DNA of 45,084 bases from Nitrospinaceae bacterium (GCA_023271875.1 JALPWY010000010.1:1-45084); one strand, 5' to 3'; positions 8,242 to 17,591 are shown, counted from the first letter of the stretch. Notes: generated by a model not told the origin, from the letters alone. Made by a program: numbers and translations.

Positions 8242-9567
8242 TTATTTAACTAATTCTCCGTTTATTGTTTCCATCCATTGAGCTAAGCTATCAAGTGCTT
8301 TTAACTCAATTTTTTTATTTCTTTCCCGTTTATTCCGAATTTTCATCTCCTGGACCTGAAAAAGGCCGTAATTAATATTCATCGGTTGAAAAGATTGGCG
8401 ACGAGTCTCCGTTACATACTTGAGTAACGATCCTAAAGCGGTATCAACGGGAGGAGTCGAATACACCTCTCCTTTTATTCTCTTTACTGCACTGAGGGCA
8501 GCAAGTAATCCCATTGAAACCGACTCAACGTACCCCTCCACACCAATAATTTGCCCGGCAAAATAGATACCACTATTTTTTTTCAAGTCGAGCTCACAAC
8601 TTAAAACATCGGGAGCATTAATATAGGTATTCCTGTGTATTGCACCAAATCGAAAAAATTCTACATTTTCCAAACCAGGAATCAACCTTATCACTCGTTT
8701 TTGCTCTGGATAGGTGAGCTTGGTTTGAAATCCAACTAGATTAAAAGCTGTGCCCTCTTTATTTTCATGCCTTAGTTGTACGATAGCATAAAATTTCTCC
8801 CTTGTTTCTGGATGCAGTAAGCCAACTGGTTTTAGTGGGCCGAAGGCAAGAGTTTTATCCCCTCGCATTGCAAGCTCTTCAACAGGCATACAACCTTCAA
8901 AATAGATTGGTTTTTCGAATGACTTAAAAGGGACTTTTTCACCATTTTTTAATTCATTAACCAGAGAATAGTACTGACCTTCACTCAAAGGGCAGTTAAG
9001 ATAATCATCCGTACCCTTATCATATCGTGAGGCAAAAAATGTTTTATCGTAATTAATCGTATTAGCATCAACTATCGGAGATATTGCATCGTAAAAATAA
9101 AGATATTCTTGACCAATTAAGCGAGAAATACTTTCGGATAACCTTGGTGACGTTAGAGGTCCGGTCGCCACAATAACGGGGCCCTCAGAAGGTATCTCCG
9201 TAACCTCTTCACGTATCAAAGTAATATTGGGATGTTTTAAAAGTTGTTCGGTAATTTTTTTGGAAAAGAGCTCTCTATCTACCGCAAGAGCTGCACCTGC
9301 TGGAACAGCATGGGTATCACCAGCATCAATAACAAGAGAATTGAACTTTCTAAGTTCTTCTTTAAGAAGATAAGGTGCTGAGGGGGATTGATTGTTACCC
9401 AACGAATTACTGCAAACTAACTCAGCGCAATGATCGGTTTTATGGGCAGGCGTAGGTTTAACAGGGCGCATTTCATACAAAACAACACAAACCCCACGCT
9501 CTGCTGCTTGCCAAGCTGCCTCAGACCCAGCGAGCCCAGCTCCAAGTATAGTAAGATAATCTCTCAC
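8242..9567 (-). CDS. trmFO: TrmFO, folate-dependent tRNA m5U54 methyltransferase
   Basis: A 441-residue FAD enzyme that makes 5-methyluridine at position 54 in the T-loop of tRNA, using methylenetetrahydrofolate rather than SAM. The N-terminal dinucleotide fold GAGLAGSEAAW begins at residue 9. The family block DHCAELVCSNSLGNN with its redox/catalytic cysteines follows at about 46-60. GQIIGVEGYVES and SMGLLAA near 340-360 are also typical. It follows topA by 16 bases on the same strand, a topA-trmFO (gid) order also seen in Firmicutes and other lineages. Together they are probably one transcript. Confidence 0.95.
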   Translation of the reverse strand: MRDYLTILGAGLAGSEAAWQAAERGVCVVLYEMRPVKPTPAHKTDHCAELVCSNSLGNNQSPSAPYLLKEELRKFNSLVIDAGDTHAVPAGAALAVDRELFSKKITEQLLKHPNITLIREEVTEIPSEGPVIVATGPLTSPRLSESISRLIGQEYLYFYDAISPIVDANTINYDKTFFASRYDKGTDDYLNCPLSEGQYYSLVNELKNGEKVPFKSFEKPIYFEGCMPVEELAMRGDKTLAFGPLKPVGLLHPETREKFYAIVQLRHENKEGTAFNLVGFQTKLTYPEQKRVIRLIPGLENVEFFRFGAIHRNTYINAPDVLSCELDLKKNSGIYFAGQIIGVEGYVESVSMGLLAALSAVKRIKGEVYSTPPVDTALGSLLKYVTETRRQSFQPMNINYGLFQVQEMKIRNKRERNKKIELKALDSLAQWMETINGELVK

Positions 9568-9583
9568 TGTCTTTTTTTAAATA

Positions 9584-11929
9584 TCACGCAACTGCTGGTT
9601 TTTTATAATCGCATTCTGATTCGGGGCAAATAATCGAGGTGCCTTCATCTTTTTTCCACTTTTCCACGGTATAAGTATTGTCGCATTTCGGGCATGGCTC
9701 AGGTACTGGTTTATCCCATGACACAAAATCACAATTAGGATAGGCAGTGCACCCGTAAAACATCCTTCCTTTCTTAGATCTGCGCGCTGCAATTTTTCCT
9801 TTACAATCATCTTTCGGGCATTTGATACCTAGATCAATCGGTTTAGTAAATTTACAATCAGGATAGTTTGAGCATGCAATAAATTTCCCAAAACGACCAA
9901 TCTTCAACACAAGAGAGGATTGACACTTATCACAAGCACCCTCAACAGTGGCAGGTTCTGACACCGCTTTACCATCTGATCCTTCTTTCGCAATTTGTTT
10001 TGTGTTTTTACAATCAGGGTAACCGGAACATGCCATAAACTTCCCAAACCTTCCCCACTTAACAATCATAGGCTCACTACATTTATCACAAATCTCGTCA
10101 GTTTCCTCAACCTCTGAGTCTCCGATTTTCTTTTCAGCTTCATCCAAATCTGCCTTGAAAGGAGTGTAAAAAGATTGAAGAATCTTCACCCACTCTGCTT
10201 CACCAACCTCAATTTGATCCAACTGACTCTCCATATCCGCGGTAAATTTAGTGGTCATAAAACCAGGGAAATGTTCAAGCAAAAGATCAGAAACAAGGTA
10301 ACCCAATTCCGTTGGAGCCAGTCGACGCTCTTCGTTTTTCACATAAGCACGATCCTTGATCACACTTATTATCGCAGCATAAGTACTAGGTCGACCAACA
10401 CCTTCCTCCTCAAGCTTTTTAACCAGCATAGCCTCACTAAACCGGGGTGGTGGCTGAGTAAAGTGCTGTTCCGGATCAATATCAAGTAACTTAAGTTTTT
10501 CTCCTTTATCCAGTGCTGGTAAAATTTTATCGCCTTGCTTACTTTCCTTCTCAGCTGCCTCATCATCACCAGATTCAACATAAACTTGCATGAATCCGGA
10601 AAATTTGACTACCGATCCATTGCTCCGAAAAATATATTGTTTTGCTCGAATATCGAACGTGGTCGTATCAAGAACCGCGGGAACCATTTGACACGAAACT
10701 GACCGAGACCAAATGAGCTCGTACAGGCGAAACATATCCTTCCCAAGGGGCTCTTTTATCTCTGACGGCACTATAGTGACATCTGTCGGCCTAATAGCTT
10801 CATGTGCTTCCTGAGCAGATTTTTTACTCTTGAACACGTTGGGCTCTTTGGGGCAAAATTCCTCACCGTAACGATTGACTATATAATCTCTGATTGCATC
10901 CGTTGCTTCCGTCGAGAACCGTGTCGAATCGGTACGCATATATGTAATCAAGCCCACCGTCCCTCGGCTACCAATTGAAAGTCCTTCGTAAAGACGCTGA
11001 GCCAGCATCATAGTTTTTTTTGGAGAGAAATTAAGCTTTCGAGAAGCCTCCTGTTGTAATGTGCTTGTTATAAATGGAGCAACAGGGTTTCTTTTTCTTT
11101 CTTTTTTGACAACATTGTCCAAAACAAATTCTACTTCTTTCAAATTCTTTACAACTTCGTCAGCGCCCACTTGGTTAGATATTTCCGCCTTGTTACCGTC
11201 AATCTTAAATAATTTACTTTGAAACTTTGGTTTAACTTGCCCTTCCAAGTCTAGCGTGATCGTCCAATACTCCTCTGGCTTAAAGGCCTTAATCTCATTC
11301 TCACGATCACAAACGATTCTAAGCGCAACAGATTGAACCCGCCCAGCGCTCAACCCAGGTTGAACCTTTTTCCATAGCATGGGGCTTATCTTGTACCCCA
11401 CCAACCGGTCTAAAATTCGCCTTGCCTGTTGCGCATTAAATCTATTGAGGTTCACCTCTGTAGGATTCTTAATAGCCTCCTTTACTGCCTTTTTTGTAAT
11501 TTCATTAAACATTACTCTGTAAATCTTACCTTCGGTGTGTTTGGCAACCTCATTTCCAATATGATAGGCAATAGCCTCTCCCTCTCTATCCGGATCAGGA
11601 GCAAGATATATATCATTTGCCTTCTTAGCTTCTTTTTTTAAGTCACTAAGAATTTTTCCTTTACCCCGGATGGTAATGTACTCAGGAGTAAAGTTGTTTT
11701 CCACATCAACCCCAAGTTTACTCTTAGGCAAGTCTTTAAGATGCCCGACCGATGCCATGACAACAAAATCTCTTCCGATGAACTTTTTAAGAGTTTTAAC
11801 TTTAGTGGGAGACTCCACTATCAAGAGAGACTTATTCCTCGCACCTCGTGTTGACTTGGCTTTGGCCTTTGACTTTGCCTTAGTTTTGGGCTCCATTTTA
11901 GCTTTCGGCTTAACTGTTGTCTTAACCAC
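9584..11929 (-). CDS. topA: DNA topoisomerase I (TopA), type IA
   Basis: A 781-residue enzyme that relaxes negative supercoils. A Lys/Ala-rich tail (residues 2-32) precedes the TOPRIM start (LLIVESPTK). The metal motif DPDRE is at 112-116, and the active-site Tyr330 lies in GLITYMRTDS. The C-terminus carries four zinc-finger-type repeats, each with four Cys (for example CDKC...CSGYPDC). The frame is open to TTG 11959 and contains ATG 11947, but GTG 11929 is preferred because AGGAGAGG lies just before it, with 5 bases from AGGAG to the start; the other two starts have poor ribosome sites. trmFO follows 16 bases downstream. A possible promoter lies at 12036-12062. Confidence 0.93.
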   Translation of the reverse strand: MVKTTVKPKAKMEPKTKAKSKAKAKSTRGARNKSLLIVESPTKVKTLKKFIGRDFVVMASVGHLKDLPKSKLGVDVENNFTPEYITIRGKGKILSDLKKEAKKANDIYLAPDPDREGEAIAYHIGNEVAKHTEGKIYRVMFNEITKKAVKEAIKNPTEVNLNRFNAQQARRILDRLVGYKISPMLWKKVQPGLSAGRVQSVALRIVCDRENEIKAFKPEEYWTITLDLEGQVKPKFQSKLFKIDGNKAEISNQVGADEVVKNLKEVEFVLDNVVKKERKRNPVAPFITSTLQQEASRKLNFSPKKTMMLAQRLYEGLSIGSRGTVGLITYMRTDSTRFSTEATDAIRDYIVNRYGEEFCPKEPNVFKSKKSAQEAHEAIRPTDVTIVPSEIKEPLGKDMFRLYELIWSRSVSCQMVPAVLDTTTFDIRAKQYIFRSNGSVVKFSGFMQVYVESGDDEAAEKESKQGDKILPALDKGEKLKLLDIDPEQHFTQPPPRFSEAMLVKKLEEEGVGRPSTYAAIISVIKDRAYVKNEERRLAPTELGYLVSDLLLEHFPGFMTTKFTADMESQLDQIEVGEAEWVKILQSFYTPFKADLDEAEKKIGDSEVEETDEICDKCSEPMIVKWGRFGKFMACSGYPDCKNTKQIAKEGSDGKAVSEPATVEGACDKCQSSLVLKIGRFGKFIACSNYPDCKFTKPIDLGIKCPKDDCKGKIAARRSKKGRMFYGCTAYPNCDFVSWDKPVPEPCPKCDNTYTVEKWKKDEGTSIICPESECDYKKPAVA

Positions 11930-12035
11930 AACCTCTCCTAAGTGCATTATAATTACCAATCATGTGCGATCCCTAAATAGAACTTAAATAACTTTATGAC
12001 ACTTTTAAGGGTACTTAGCGCAGATTCCGGTTATT

Positions 12036-12062
12036 CTTATAGATGAATAGGTCGCGCGTCAA
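12036..12062 (-). promoter_or_regulatory. topA: Candidate sigma70-type promoter for topA-trmFO
   Basis: On the minus strand TTGACG (12057-12062) is followed after 15 bases by TATAAG (12036-12041), about 105 bases before the preferred topA start. The spacer is shorter than the ideal 17, so the call is tentative. Confidence 0.3.
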
Positions 12063-12145
12063 GAAAAGAATACAAATAGATCACCTTACTCACTTACATA
12101 TCTGAACTTGGAAGGTTTCAATAAACACCAATTGACCATCTAAAA

Positions 12146-13078
12146 CTACTCATTTCTTGTATGAATCGAATCAGTTAACTTTTCAAGTTCTGCAGCGGAG
12201 ACATTTAGAGTATAGATCGAATCCAAGTAACTATTATAAACGCGCGTATACATTATGAGGGCTTCAAACAGTTCTTGCGAATCACCGATTCCAAAGTCAT
12301 AGTTGGCCACCTCTGAAACAAGTAAAGCCCTAGTAATTTTCCGGTTCTTTTTGCCCAACATTACCTTATCCTTTGATGACGTTACACCCAAAAATGCTTT
12401 ATAAAGTAGCAGACTATTTTCTTCGGTCAACTTTGTAGATTGTTCGACATTAATTTCATTAGAGACGATACCGGCCTCACTAATTATATTTTTCGCTTGT
12501 GGAGTTAAGTTTTTCGCCTTCAAATAACCATCAAAACTTGTATATGGAAAGTCTATAGGAATGGGGTCTGTTACTGTATTATCATTCCCATCTCGAAGTT
12601 CTTGATTAATCAACTTACCCAAATTTAATTTACCGATTTGAATATCATGCTCTAAATCAATAATATTATTCAATGTGTTCGACAAACCTAATTTCAGCTT
12701 GGTAAGATCTGCTTGGGACACATCTCCCTCCCCTGAGTCGAAAATTTCCTTAGACTTCTCAACAGCTTTTTGAAAGTGGTCTCGAACATCTTTTGCCGTA
12801 TCTAGCTGTTCCACCTGAGTTTCAATCTGGTAAAAATATTTTTTAACAAGGAAGGTAATATGCTCCGGCGGTAAATATTTTTTATTCGCTCTATTTTTTG
12901 AGTTGTAGTCTAAGGAGAGTTCAATTAATTCTTGAAGAGCAATTGTTGTACCAGACTTTGTATCTGCTGCTAATAAAAGACAAACACTGGTCTGCAATAA
13001 AGCAACCAATGATACTGCAATCACAAAGCGGCTATGCTTTGACACAACTGAAATAGCACGTGAAAATATATTGCGCAT
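12146..13078 (-). CDS. Exported TolC-like (outer-membrane efflux family-like) protein, half length
   Basis: A 310-residue protein with an N-terminal basic stretch and hydrophobic segment (about 18-38, ending LLLAADTKS), consistent with a signal peptide. Much of the rest is amphipathic helix. Two stretches resemble the repeated helical hairpins of TolC-family proteins: DLTKLKLGLSNTLNNII...IQIGKLNLGKLI near 123-157, and SEVANYDFGIGDSQELFEAL...YNSYLDSIYTLN near 254-293, where TolC has ANYELGIGD-type sequence. At 310 residues it is shorter than TolC (about 430-490), so it may lack part of the beta barrel. No membrane-fusion or pump gene is adjacent. It is preceded by a possible structured leader. 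The relation to TolC is by eye only. Confidence 0.55.
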   Translation of the reverse strand: MRNIFSRAISVVSKHSRFVIAVSLVALLQTSVCLLLAADTKSGTTIALQELIELSLDYNSKNRANKKYLPPEHITFLVKKYFYQIETQVEQLDTAKDVRDHFQKAVEKSKEIFDSGEGDVSQADLTKLKLGLSNTLNNIIDLEHDIQIGKLNLGKLINQELRDGNDNTVTDPIPIDFPYTSFDGYLKAKNLTPQAKNIISEAGIVSNEINVEQSTKLTEENSLLLYKAFLGVTSSKDKVMLGKKNRKITRALLVSEVANYDFGIGDSQELFEALIMYTRVYNSYLDSIYTLNVSAAELEKLTDSIHTRNE

Positions 13079-13145
13079 AATTATTATCTTTGGCTGCTAC
13101 TTTTCAGGAAATATAAACGAAGTAAAAGGGGTGTATTAATACAAA

Positions 13146-13264
13146 GGGGCACCAAGTGTATTCCTTAAAAAGAGACCTTGATGGCAACCAAGGTAGCAGA
13201 AACATATCCGCAACGGCTCTCATTAAAGATGATGCCCAAGCAAATGGACATAACTCAGTGCCCC
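13146..13264 (-). promoter_or_regulatory. Predicted multi-branched RNA element, possible leader of the TolC-like gene
   Basis: GGGGCAC (13146-13152) and GTGCCCC (13258-13264) are perfect complements enclosing 105 bases. Inside, ACCTTG (13175-13180) pairs with CAAGGT (13189-13194), CCG-CAA-CGG forms a mini-hairpin (13208-13216), and AGAG (13171-13174) can close with CTCT (13217-13220). GTAGCAG (13193-13199) is also complementary to CTGCTAC at 13094-13100, just before the coding start, giving an alternative pairing that could hide or expose the start region. This is the architecture of a switchable leader. No known riboswitch or small-RNA consensus was recognised, and the strand is inferred from the downstream gene. 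Confidence 0.35.
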
Positions 13265-13277
13265 CGACTTTTAATAT

Positions 13278-13307
13278 AAGCTAGCATGTAGGTTAAAGTT
13301 TTGTCAA
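13278..13307 (-). promoter_or_regulatory. Candidate promoter for the structured leader and TolC-like gene
   Basis: A consensus TTGACA -35 box (complement of 13302-13307) is followed after 18 bases by TAGCTT (13278-13283), a weak -10. Transcription would start about 5-8 bases before the GGGGGCAC strand of the structured element. Confidence 0.3.
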
Positions 13308-13497
13308 TTATTTTCAAAAAATTCTAAATTTATCACACTGTGTATAAAAATATTAAATAATTTAAAATCAATAACTTAACACAATAACGCCTACTTTAAG
13401 AGCTATTTTTTTTAATTATATGTTACATTTTAGTGCCATCAAGGGGTAAATTTCTAATAAATAATTAAAAAATATATGTTCAGGGAAAAGTAGCTAG

Positions 13498-14391
13498 TTA
13501 ATTAATAAGTTCTATTGGCACGGGTACAAATGTTAGAAAAAATATAGCTATAGCTGCGTACCCTGCCCTTTTGTGAATCCTTTGAGGTAAGACCTCTTCA
13601 TCCTCCAACGGGGCCGACTTAAAACGGGTAAAAACCAACAATAAAAGCGCCCATATACCCCAATTTGGCCAAAAATATATAAGAAAAAGCAAAAATCCGA
13701 AAAAAAGTTTAGCCCATACTTGGGATTTCTTGCCCAGAAGAGCATGAAGTATATGACCACCATCTAATTGACCAATTGGGAATAAATTAATAGCGGTAAC
13801 AAATAATCCTACCCATCCTGCAAGCGCTATCGGGTGTAATTGAATATTAAAATCTACCGATAATGGGGTCACACCGAGAATAGCTTTTGAAAGAATTATC
13901 ATAATAACGGAACTACCAAACGAAAAACCTCTTTCTCCCGTTGCCGCAACAATCTCAGAAAAAAATAAACCTATGATTAATGTTGGCACGGCTACAACAA
14001 ATCCGGCAATGGGTCCAGCCACCCCAATTTCCATTAACACACGTCGGTTAGGAATTGGATCCTTAATCACAATCATCGCGCCAAATGTACCCAGCAAGAA
14101 CATACCAGGAGGAGCTGGAATAAAGAGAGGAAGGGTTGTTCTGACGCCATTTTTTAATCCCGCAAAATAATGACCAAACTCATGGGCTCCCAATATGAGA
14201 AACAAACTCAATGCATATAATTTTCCGCCTGCTAAGTAGGTTGTAAATAGAGTTGATCCAAGTAAAACGAAAAACAGAACCCAACTTCCTAAGCCAGGCC
14301 TCTTTCGATCATTAACTTGCAGGTCAGCCGTGCTAAACTCATCGCCTTTTATTTTTCTATCGTAATTTCCTTGTTGGATATTCTCATCCAT
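13498..14391 (-). CDS. Site-2 protease family (M50) intramembrane metalloprotease, EGY-like
   Basis: A 297-residue polytopic membrane protein. The zinc-binding HEFGH is at residues 70-74, and the second active-site motif NLFPIGQLDGGH has Asp210 as the third ligand. GTFGAMIVIKDPIPNRR (101-117) followed by GPIAGF resembles the cyanobacterial/plastid EGY branch of S2P. About 30 hydrophilic residues precede the first membrane segment, and there is no PDZ domain as in RseP, so it is probably not the classical sigma-E pathway protease. It begins 16 bases after proA ends, so the two are likely one transcript, though no functional link is evident. Substrate unknown. Confidence 0.88.
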   Translation of the reverse strand: MDENIQQGNYDRKIKGDEFSTADLQVNDRKRPGLGSWVLFFVLLGSTLFTTYLAGGKLYALSLFLILGAHEFGHYFAGLKNGVRTTLPLFIPAPPGMFLLGTFGAMIVIKDPIPNRRVLMEIGVAGPIAGFVVAVPTLIIGLFFSEIVAATGERGFSFGSSVIMIILSKAILGVTPLSVDFNIQLHPIALAGWVGLFVTAINLFPIGQLDGGHILHALLGKKSQVWAKLFFGFLLFLIYFWPNWGIWALLLLVFTRFKSAPLEDEEVLPQRIHKRAGYAAIAIFFLTFVPVPIELIN

Positions 14392-14407
14392 AAATCAATA
14401 AGATTGA

Positions 14408-15715
14408 TCAGGAGATGGGTAACTGTTTATGTTTAAATTCTCGGGCATTATCACCAGAATATTCAGCTACTGTCTGCCCCGTACCAATCAACTTGTATTT
14501 ATATATAACCAGTCCGTCCAGACCAACCGGCCCCCTAGCATGAGTTTTATTGGTACTGATACCAATCTCCGCTCCCAAACCGAATCGAAATCCATCTGCA
14601 AAGCGCGTAGATGCATTCCATAAAACACTAGAAGAGTCAACTTCATTAAGAAACCTCTCAGCACGCGAAGCTTCTTCTGTAACAATAGTATCGGTATGGC
14701 CAGAACCATATGTATTGATAAATTTTATCGCTTCTTGTAATTTGTGAACAACCATAATAGAAAGCTTAAGGTCGGTATATTCAGTATCCCAATCTGCCTC
14801 TACAGCGGGCTTCATATCAGGAATGATTTTTCGCGTATGATCACAACCGACTAGTTCGACATTTTGCAAGCGAAACTGTTTTACTAAAGGAAGGAGTATA
14901 CCTTGAGCAATATCTTCGTGTACAAGAAGAGTTTCCATGGCATTGCAGGCCGCGGGATATTGAAGTTTTGAATCCAGCACAATCGAAATAGCCTTATCAA
15001 GATCCGCTTTTGAGTCGATATACCCGTGACAAATGCCTTCAGAGTGGCCTAGAACGGGTATCCGGGTATTCTCCTGAATATATTTCACAAAATCGTTACT
15101 CCCACGCGGAACGATAAGATTAATATTTTTCTCTTCCTTTAACATATCCGCAACTTCAGATCGCGTTTTGATCATTTGTACCGACCCAGTAGGCACGCCA
15201 TCAACCTTGTCAATAGCATCTGTAATTAATGAAACAATCATTTTGTTTGAATGTTGTGCTTCTCTACCCCCTTTAAGAATAACGGCATTACCTGACTTAA
15301 AGCACAATGAAGAAATTTGTGGTACGGCATCTGGACGAGACTCAAAAATAGCCCCAATAACCCCTATAGGACATGTCACTCTGTATAAAGTCAAACCTTC
15401 ATCCATTTCTATCGCCATCTGTTGCTGACCAACCGGGTCTTCAAGACTAATAACGCTTCTGATTCCTTTCGCCATTCCCATGATCTTATTTTCATTTAAA
15501 CGCAGTCGAGCTATAAGCGGACCTGATATATTTTCATTTTGAGCAAACTCGAGATCTTTAACATTCGCTTGAAGTATAGATGAACAACCACCCTCAATAG
15601 CTGAAGCAACTTCTTCCAGCGCCCTATTTTTAATATCGACGGACAAATGGGCTAATTGCAAAGACGCCGCTTTTGCTATAGAAGAAATTTCAGATACTGT
15701 TTTTTCAGCTGTCAT
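14408..15715 (-). CDS. proA: Gamma-glutamyl phosphate reductase (ProA)
   Basis: A 435-residue cytosolic NADPH-dependent enzyme that converts gamma-glutamyl phosphate to glutamate semialdehyde, the second step of proline synthesis. It belongs to the aldehyde dehydrogenase superfamily. CPIGVIGAIFESRPDA is the typical N-terminal block, LKGGREA lies in the cofactor region, and YPAACNAMETLLVH holds the catalytic cysteine. The C-terminal GLGAEIGISTNKTHARGPVG is diagnostic of ProA. The length is near the usual 415-430. The partner kinase proB is not next to it; the S2P protease gene follows after 16 bases. Confidence 0.96.
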   Translation of the reverse strand: MTAEKTVSEISSIAKAASLQLAHLSVDIKNRALEEVASAIEGGCSSILQANVKDLEFAQNENISGPLIARLRLNENKIMGMAKGIRSVISLEDPVGQQQMAIEMDEGLTLYRVTCPIGVIGAIFESRPDAVPQISSLCFKSGNAVILKGGREAQHSNKMIVSLITDAIDKVDGVPTGSVQMIKTRSEVADMLKEEKNINLIVPRGSNDFVKYIQENTRIPVLGHSEGICHGYIDSKADLDKAISIVLDSKLQYPAACNAMETLLVHEDIAQGILLPLVKQFRLQNVELVGCDHTRKIIPDMKPAVEADWDTEYTDLKLSIMVVHKLQEAIKFINTYGSGHTDTIVTEEASRAERFLNEVDSSSVLWNASTRFADGFRFGLGAEIGISTNKTHARGPVGLDGLVIYKYKLIGTGQTVAEYSGDNAREFKHKQLPIS

Positions 15716-15812
15716 GTCTAGTTAAATAAATTTTGAATGTTTACATCTAAATTTAACAGAAATTTTCTATATTTCTGAGAATAACGGTTCACAAAGAGTC
15801 CAAATATTTAAT

Positions 15813-17591
15813 TTATAACTTAACATCGTTAACCGCCTGTAAGTTGTAAAGTTTCCAATAGATTCCTTTTTTTTGCAGTAATTCTTTTTGTGTCCCGTAT
15901 TCTGCCATACGACCCTCTTTAAGAACTAAAATTTTATCAACATTCTTTAAGGTCGAAAGTCTATGCGCTATGATGATTGATGTTCTTCCACGTATAAGCT
16001 CTTTAATCCCATTTTGAACTTGAAGCTCCGTTTCCGTATCAATGCTTGAAGTCGCTTCATCCAGCACAAGAATTCTGGGATTTACCGCCAAAGCCCTAGC
16101 AAATGAAAGCAATTGTTTTTGACCAAGCGAAAGCAAACTCCCTCTCTCTCGGATATTCTGCTCATATTGATCTGGAAGGCAATCAACAAACCGGTGTAGA
16201 TTGACTGACCTAGCAATCGATTTAATTTGATCGACCTCCAAGTGAGAGTTCCCCAGGCGAATGTTATCTAAAATACTTCCCGAAAAAAGAAAAACGTCCT
16301 GCTGAACCAATGATATTTGCCGGCGCAAGTCGTGCTTGTTAATTTTATTGATAGAAATACCATCCAATAAAATATCTCCTCGACTTATTTCATAAAATCG
16401 GCACAAAGCATTAACAAGTGATGACTTTCCCGCTCCCGTTGCCCCGACAACTGCTAGGCTTTCACCCTCTAGAAGAGAAAAAGATATATCTTTTAATACA
16501 TCTTCATCTTTTTTATAAGAAAACCAGACATTACTGAACTCAATTTCACCGCGAACCTTTTTTACCGTTTGTGAGGAATGAGAATCAGCTATATCCTCTG
16601 GTGTATCGAGTAATTCAAAAGTTCGCTCCGCCGACGCAATAGCAGTCTGAATAATATTAAATTTTTCAGCCAGATCTCGGATTGGCTCAAAAAACTTTTG
16701 AAGATACTGTAAAAATGCTACTAAAACGCCCAGTTGAATCTGATCCTGAACAAATTTTCCACCTCCATACCAGATAACCAGAGCCATCCCAAGCGCACTA
16801 AAAATATCAATCGAAGGAAGATAAATTGCGTTGTAATAAACTGACCGAAGGTCCTCATTAACTTTATCTTTATTTATATTTCTAAATTTGTCCTCATGAC
16901 CCTTTTCTTTATTAAATAAGTGAACCGTTGACATTCCAGAAAGGTTTTCTTCAAGAAACGAATTCAACCGGGTTATGTGGGCACGGTTTTTTCGCAAAGC
17001 ATCTCGTGCTCGAATCCGATAAGCCCAGGTTGCTAGGTATAACAAGGGGAAAACCAAGCAAACCACGAGCGCCATTCGCCACTCCAAATAAAACATCATT
17101 GAAAAAATACCCACTAGAATAAACAAGTCGCTAAAGACGAGAATTAATCCCGACGTCAACATTTCATTAAGCACTTCAACATCGTTGACTACTCGCGTAA
17201 TAAGCTTTCCTATTGGATTTCTATCAAAAAATTTGAATGACATTCGATGCATATGAGCAAAAGTTTCTGTTCTCAAGTCATACATCACCTTTTGACCAAT
17301 GTATTGCATCAAGTATGTCTGAATAAACTGACAAACGAATGCCACGCCTAAAACAACAAGATAAATTAATGCAATCTTATTTAATCCTTCTAGATCAGAT
17401 ACAGCGATATAATCATCGATAGCAATTTTGGTGAGAAAAGGCCCCGATAGACTTAATATGGAAACACAAAAAAGAAAAAATACTGCCAATAATACTAACG
17501 TTTGGTAGGGTTTAAGATAAACAACTAACCTTTTGAATAAAACCCAGTCACGGGATCCATCTCTTAAACTTTCTTGGTGCAATTCGCTCAT
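15813..17591 (-). CDS. ABC exporter half-transporter, MdlB-like (consensus catalytic Glu, LSLGQ signature)
   Basis: A 592-residue type IV ABC exporter half: six-helix membrane domain (about 20-310) followed by the nucleotide-binding domain. Walker A GATGAGKSS is at 383-391, the Q-loop is at about 430, the signature is LSLGQ (487-491) instead of LSGGQ, and Walker B ILVLDE has Glu512 present. It is the second gene of a pair; its ATG overlaps the stop of the upstream exporter half by 4 bases (17588-17591), so the two should be made together and form a heterodimer. The substrate (drug, lipid or peptide) cannot be told. Confidence 0.9.
   Translation of the reverse strand: MSELHQESLRDGSRDWVLFKRLVVYLKPYQTLVLLAVFFLFCVSILSLSGPFLTKIAIDDYIAVSDLEGLNKIALIYLVVLGVAFVCQFIQTYLMQYIGQKVMYDLRTETFAHMHRMSFKFFDRNPIGKLITRVVNDVEVLNEMLTSGLILVFSDLFILVGIFSMMFYLEWRMALVVCLVFPLLYLATWAYRIRARDALRKNRAHITRLNSFLEENLSGMSTVHLFNKEKGHEDKFRNINKDKVNEDLRSVYYNAIYLPSIDIFSALGMALVIWYGGGKFVQDQIQLGVLVAFLQYLQKFFEPIRDLAEKFNIIQTAIASAERTFELLDTPEDIADSHSSQTVKKVRGEIEFSNVWFSYKKDEDVLKDISFSLLEGESLAVVGATGAGKSSLVNALCRFYEISRGDILLDGISINKINKHDLRRQISLVQQDVFLFSGSILDNIRLGNSHLEVDQIKSIARSVNLHRFVDCLPDQYEQNIRERGSLLSLGQKQLLSFARALAVNPRILVLDEATSSIDTETELQVQNGIKELIRGRTSIIIAHRLSTLKNVDKILVLKEGRMAEYGTQKELLQKKGIYWKLYNLQAVNDVKL

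Larger units (their letters stand above)
13079..13497. other. 419-base non-coding region between the S2P protease gene and the TolC-like gene
   Basis: Both flanking genes are on the minus strand, so this is the 3' region of the protease unit and the 5' region of the TolC-like gene. The left half holds the structured element at 13146-13264 and a promoter candidate (13278-13307). The right half (13310-13497) is very AT-rich with no clear coding. CCTTGATGGCA at 13176-13186 recurs inverted at 13434-13444. Confidence 0.6.

Noticed and set aside
13146-13264. SRP RNA, 6S RNA, tmRNA, or TPP/c-di-GMP/fluoride riboswitch
   Set aside because: The conserved core sequences of these RNAs were looked for by eye on both strands and not found; only the generic fold is supported.
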